DNA from: Alphaproteobacteria bacterium
GTDB taxonomy: Bacteria; Pseudomonadota; Alphaproteobacteria; UBA828
Direction of reading: 5' to 3'
Length of the DNA stretch: 7,982 nt
Assembly: GCA_022826345.1 (NCBI GenBank)
Contig: JAJDVB010000039.1
Location: 1 to 7,982 of the forward strand
Shown: piece by piece, positions 6,790 through 7,982 of the stretch
How the letters are laid out: each line of letters opens with the position of its first letter
How positions within the stretch are numbered: the first letter of the stretch is position 1
The notes under the pieces: generated by a model
Databases searched by the model: none
What the model was told of the DNA's origin: nothing
What the model saw: the letters and a program-made list of their open reading frames with translations, nothing else
Position numbers and translations under genes: made by a program

Positions 6790-6806
6790 AGCATTTTTCG
6801 ATCTTA
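6789..6806 (+). repeat. IS630 left terminal inverted repeat
   Basis: GAGCATTTTTCGATCTTA at the left end matches 16 of 18 bases of the right-end repeat read on the opposite strand (GAGCATTATTCGATCATA). Mismatches are at repeat positions 8 and 16. Confidence 0.9.
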
Positions 6807-6824
6807 TAGAATCTTTAGAATCTT
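6807..6824 (+). repeat. Tandem 9-bp repeat TAGAATCTT in the IS630 leader
   Basis: TAGAATCTT occurs twice back to back (6807-6815 and 6816-6824), directly inside the left terminal repeat. It could be subterminal transposase-binding repeats or duplicated -10-like boxes (TAGAAT) of the transposase promoter. No such repeat is seen at the right end. Confidence 0.6.
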
Positions 6825-6849
6825 CAATCGGTTGTAAATGTGATTCAAG

Positions 6850-6880
6850 ATGCGGGCTGGTGAAGGAGGCCAGCCCGCAT
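6850..6880 (+). promoter_or_regulatory. Hairpin enclosing the transposase ribosome-binding site and start codon
   Basis: ATGCGGGCTGG (6850-6860) pairs perfectly over 11 bp with CCAGCCCGCAT (6870-6880). The 9-base loop (6861-6869, TGAAGGAGG) contains the Shine-Dalgarno AAGGAGG. The A and T of the transposase ATG (6879-6881) are the last bases of the stem. The structure should limit start-codon access while displaying the Shine-Dalgarno, a plausible brake on transposase synthesis. The pairing is read directly from the sequence; the function is inferred. Confidence 0.7.
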
Positions 6881-7829
6881 GACACGACCTCTTTCGAATG
6901 ATCTGCGTCGCCGGGTGGTGACGGCGGTGGTAGACGGTGGCATGACCCGCCGGGGCGCGGCGAGGCGCTTCGGCATTGCGCCGTCGACGGCGATCAAGTG
7001 GGTCAGCGCCTGGCGTCGAACGGGCAGCTATCGGCCGAGAGCACAAGGCGGCGACAGGCGCTCGCGGCGGATCGAGGCCCATGCCGAGGTGGTTCTGGCA
7101 CTGGTGGACGAGACTCCGGACATGACGCTGGCGGAGATCGCCACCCATCTGGAAGACGAGCACGGCCTGCGGGTCTCGCAGAGCGCCGTGTGGCGCTTCT
7201 TCCACCGCCGCGGCATCACCTTCAAAAAAACGGCGCACGCCAGCGAGCAGCAACGACCTGACGTGCTGCGACGCCGGCGCGCCTGGGTCGAAGCCCAGCC
7301 CGACCTCGACCCTGAAAAGCTGGTCTTCGTCGATGAGACCGGGGCTTCCACCAAGATGGCGCGACGCTCAGGCCGAGCCCTGCGCGGACACCGCTGCCGC
7401 GCACCCGTACCTCATGGGCACTGGAAGACCACAACCTTCGTCGGCGCACTGAGGCTGAGCGGAATGACCGCTCCCATGGTGCTCGACGGTGCCATGTACG
7501 GCGCCGCCTTCCTCGCCTACGTCGAGAAAATGCTAGTGCCTACGCTGGAGCCCGGCGACATCGTGATCATGGACAACCTCCCCGCCCATCGTAGTGCCGC
7601 CGTGCGCGACGCCATCCAAGGCGCCGGGGCCGAGCTGCGCTTCCTGCCGCCCTACTCGCCCGACTTCAACCCGATCGAGATGGCCTTCTCCAAGCTCAAG
7701 GCCTCCCTCAAACGCCGCGCCGCCCGCTCCGTAAACGAACTCTGGGAGGTCATCGGCGAAGCCACAGACAGCTTCACACCGGCCGAGTGTCAAAACTACT
7801 TCAATGCTGCAGGATATGACCGCGTATGA
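6879..7829 (+). CDS. IS630-family DDE transposase
   Basis: A 316-residue cut-and-paste transposase. The N-terminal helix-turn-helix region (about 8-47: L-R-R-R-V-V ... G-A-A-R-R-F-G-I-A-P-S-T-A-I-K-W-V) binds the ends, and a second winged-helix-like part spans about 65-112. The catalytic triad is Asp152 (V-F-V-D-E-T-G-A), Asp232 (I-V-I-M-D-N-L-P-A-H) and Glu267 (Y-S-P-D-F-N-P-I-E), with 34 residues between the last two as in DD34E IS630 enzymes. The gene is intact in one frame, unlike relatives split in two. A run of seven A (7224-7230) lies in the middle; slippage there to -1 would give a 127-residue protein with only the DNA-binding part. The ATG at 6879 follows AAGGAGG (6863-6869) by 9 bases. 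The TGA stop (7827-7829) lies inside the right terminal repeat. Confidence 0.96.
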   Translation: MTRPLSNDLRRRVVTAVVDGGMTRRGAARRFGIAPSTAIKWVSAWRRTGSYRPRAQGGDRRSRRIEAHAEVVLALVDETPDMTLAEIATHLEDEHGLRVSQSAVWRFFHRRGITFKKTAHASEQQRPDVLRRRRAWVEAQPDLDPEKLVFVDETGASTKMARRSGRALRGHRCRAPVPHGHWKTTTFVGALRLSGMTAPMVLDGAMYGAAFLAYVEKMLVPTLEPGDIVIMDNLPAHRSAAVRDAIQGAGAELRFLPPYSPDFNPIEMAFSKLKASLKRRAARSVNELWEVIGEATDSFTPAECQNYFNAAGYDRV

Positions 7830-7842
7830 TCGAATAATGCTC
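7825..7842 (-). repeat. IS630 right terminal inverted repeat
   Basis: Read on the minus strand, GAGCATTATTCGATCATA matches the left end at 16 of 18 positions. It overlaps the transposase stop codon and is followed by TA at 7843-7844. Confidence 0.9.
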
Positions 7843-7863
7843 TAGTACTACAGTTGCGTTTTA

Positions 7864-7891
7864 GTTCGGCTTATGTCTTTCTGGGCCGAAC
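7864..7891 (+). repeat. Hairpin in the leader of the second element
   Basis: GTTCGGC (7864-7870) pairs perfectly with GCCGAAC (7885-7891) across a 14-base loop. It lies just before the ribosome-binding site GGAGGGG (7898-7904) of the open frame at 7912. Such structures near the 5' end of insertion sequences can damp translation from read-through transcripts. Confidence 0.45.
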
Positions 7892-7911
7892 GGCTGCGGA
7901 GGGGTGGATCG

Positions 7912-7982
7912 ATGAGCGTGGCGGATTGGTCGGGCTCGCTTCTGGACTGGGAGCGGGAGCTGGGGTTGTGGAAGTTGCGTCT
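7912..7982 (+). CDS. Partial transposase N-terminus, possibly IS701 family
   Basis: ATG at 7912 follows GGAGGGG by 7 bases and is open to the window end (23 complete codons). The peptide begins M-S-V-A-D-W-S-G-S-L-L-D-W-E-R-E-L and continues G-L-W-K-L-R. The spaced Trp/Leu pattern (W-x-x-x-L-x-x-W-x-x-E-L) is like the start of IS701-type transposases as I recall them, but 23 residues are too few for a firm call. The strong ribosome-binding site and position just inside a likely IS end support it being a real gene. Confidence 0.5.
   Translation, partial: MSVADWSGSLLDWERELGLWKLR

Larger units (their letters stand above)
6789..7842 (+). mobile_element. Complete IS630-family insertion sequence, 1054 bp
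   Basis: The element has matching terminal inverted repeats, flanking TA duplications and one full-length DD34E transposase, all typical of IS630 elements of about 1-1.2 kb. The leader (6789-6850) is visibly more AT-rich than the host genes around it. With an intact transposase and near-perfect ends it looks recent and potentially active. It separates the importer/GST operon from whatever once lay downstream. Confidence 0.93.
7846..7982 (+). mobile_element. Left end of a second insertion sequence, probably IS701-like (cut by the window edge)
   Basis: Immediately after CTAG (7842-7845) the sequence begins TACTACAGTTGCG, has a short leader with a hairpin, a strong ribosome-binding site and the start of an open frame whose N-terminus resembles IS701-type DDE transposases. 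IS701 elements are known to target YTAR tetramers, which CTAG (or TTAG) fits. The right end and most of the gene are outside the window, so the family and even the identity as an IS are provisional. Confidence 0.45.

Noticed and set aside
5800..6885. Minus-strand open frame of 361 codons across livM, GST and the IS630 leader.
   Set aside because: It is antisense to two well-supported genes, crosses an insertion boundary and shows no family pattern.
1..7982. CRISPR array, tRNA or rRNA gene, or a defence or toxin-antitoxin system.
   Set aside because: No regularly spaced repeats, cloverleaf-like sequence, rRNA-like tract or small paired genes of that kind are visible on either strand.

Overview
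The window is GC-rich DNA with dense coding, twin-arginine-type export and insertion sequences. This fits an alphaproteobacterium (for example Rhodospirillales or Hyphomicrobiales), but there is no rRNA or marker gene, so that placement is an inference.

Layout. Positions 1-113 are a very GC-rich non-coding end holding two perfect inverted repeats. A minus-strand pair follows: a class III PLP-dependent aminotransferase (849-2252) and, downstream of it, an acetoacetate-decarboxylase-fold protein (114-779, GTG start). A 376-bp spacer (2253-2628) separates this pair from a divergent plus-strand operon. That operon encodes a Tat-exported substrate-binding protein (2629-3981), a LivH-type permease (4160-5038), a LivM-type permease (5035-6084, ATGA overlap with livH) and a glutathione S-transferase-like protein (6166-6789). 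An intact 1054-bp IS630-family element (6789-7842) sits in the stop codon of the GST gene. The start of a second, probably IS701-like, element abuts it and runs off the end.

How the genes may work together. The binding protein and two permeases are the capture and channel parts of a branched-chain amino acid/amide/urea-type ABC importer. The divergent aminotransferase would deaminate an imported omega-amino compound (polyamine, beta-amino acid, taurine or similar; the substrate cannot be read from the sequence). The decarboxylase-fold protein and the GST could act on the resulting keto or aldehyde product. This is inferred from gene order. No LivG/LivF-type ATPase and no regulator are present in the window.

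The points most worth a second look are: (i) the decarboxylase-fold protein appears to lack both classical catalytic residues, Lys115 and Glu76 in clostridial numbering; (ii) IS630 inserted in the TAG stop codon yet regenerates it, and a second element meets it at the same TA; (iii) the IS630 transposase ribosome-binding site lies in the loop of a perfect 11-bp hairpin whose stem contains the start codon; and (iv) the importer operon lacks its ATPases. I see no wholly new system; these are unusual details in a catabolic/transport cluster disrupted at its end by mobile elements.
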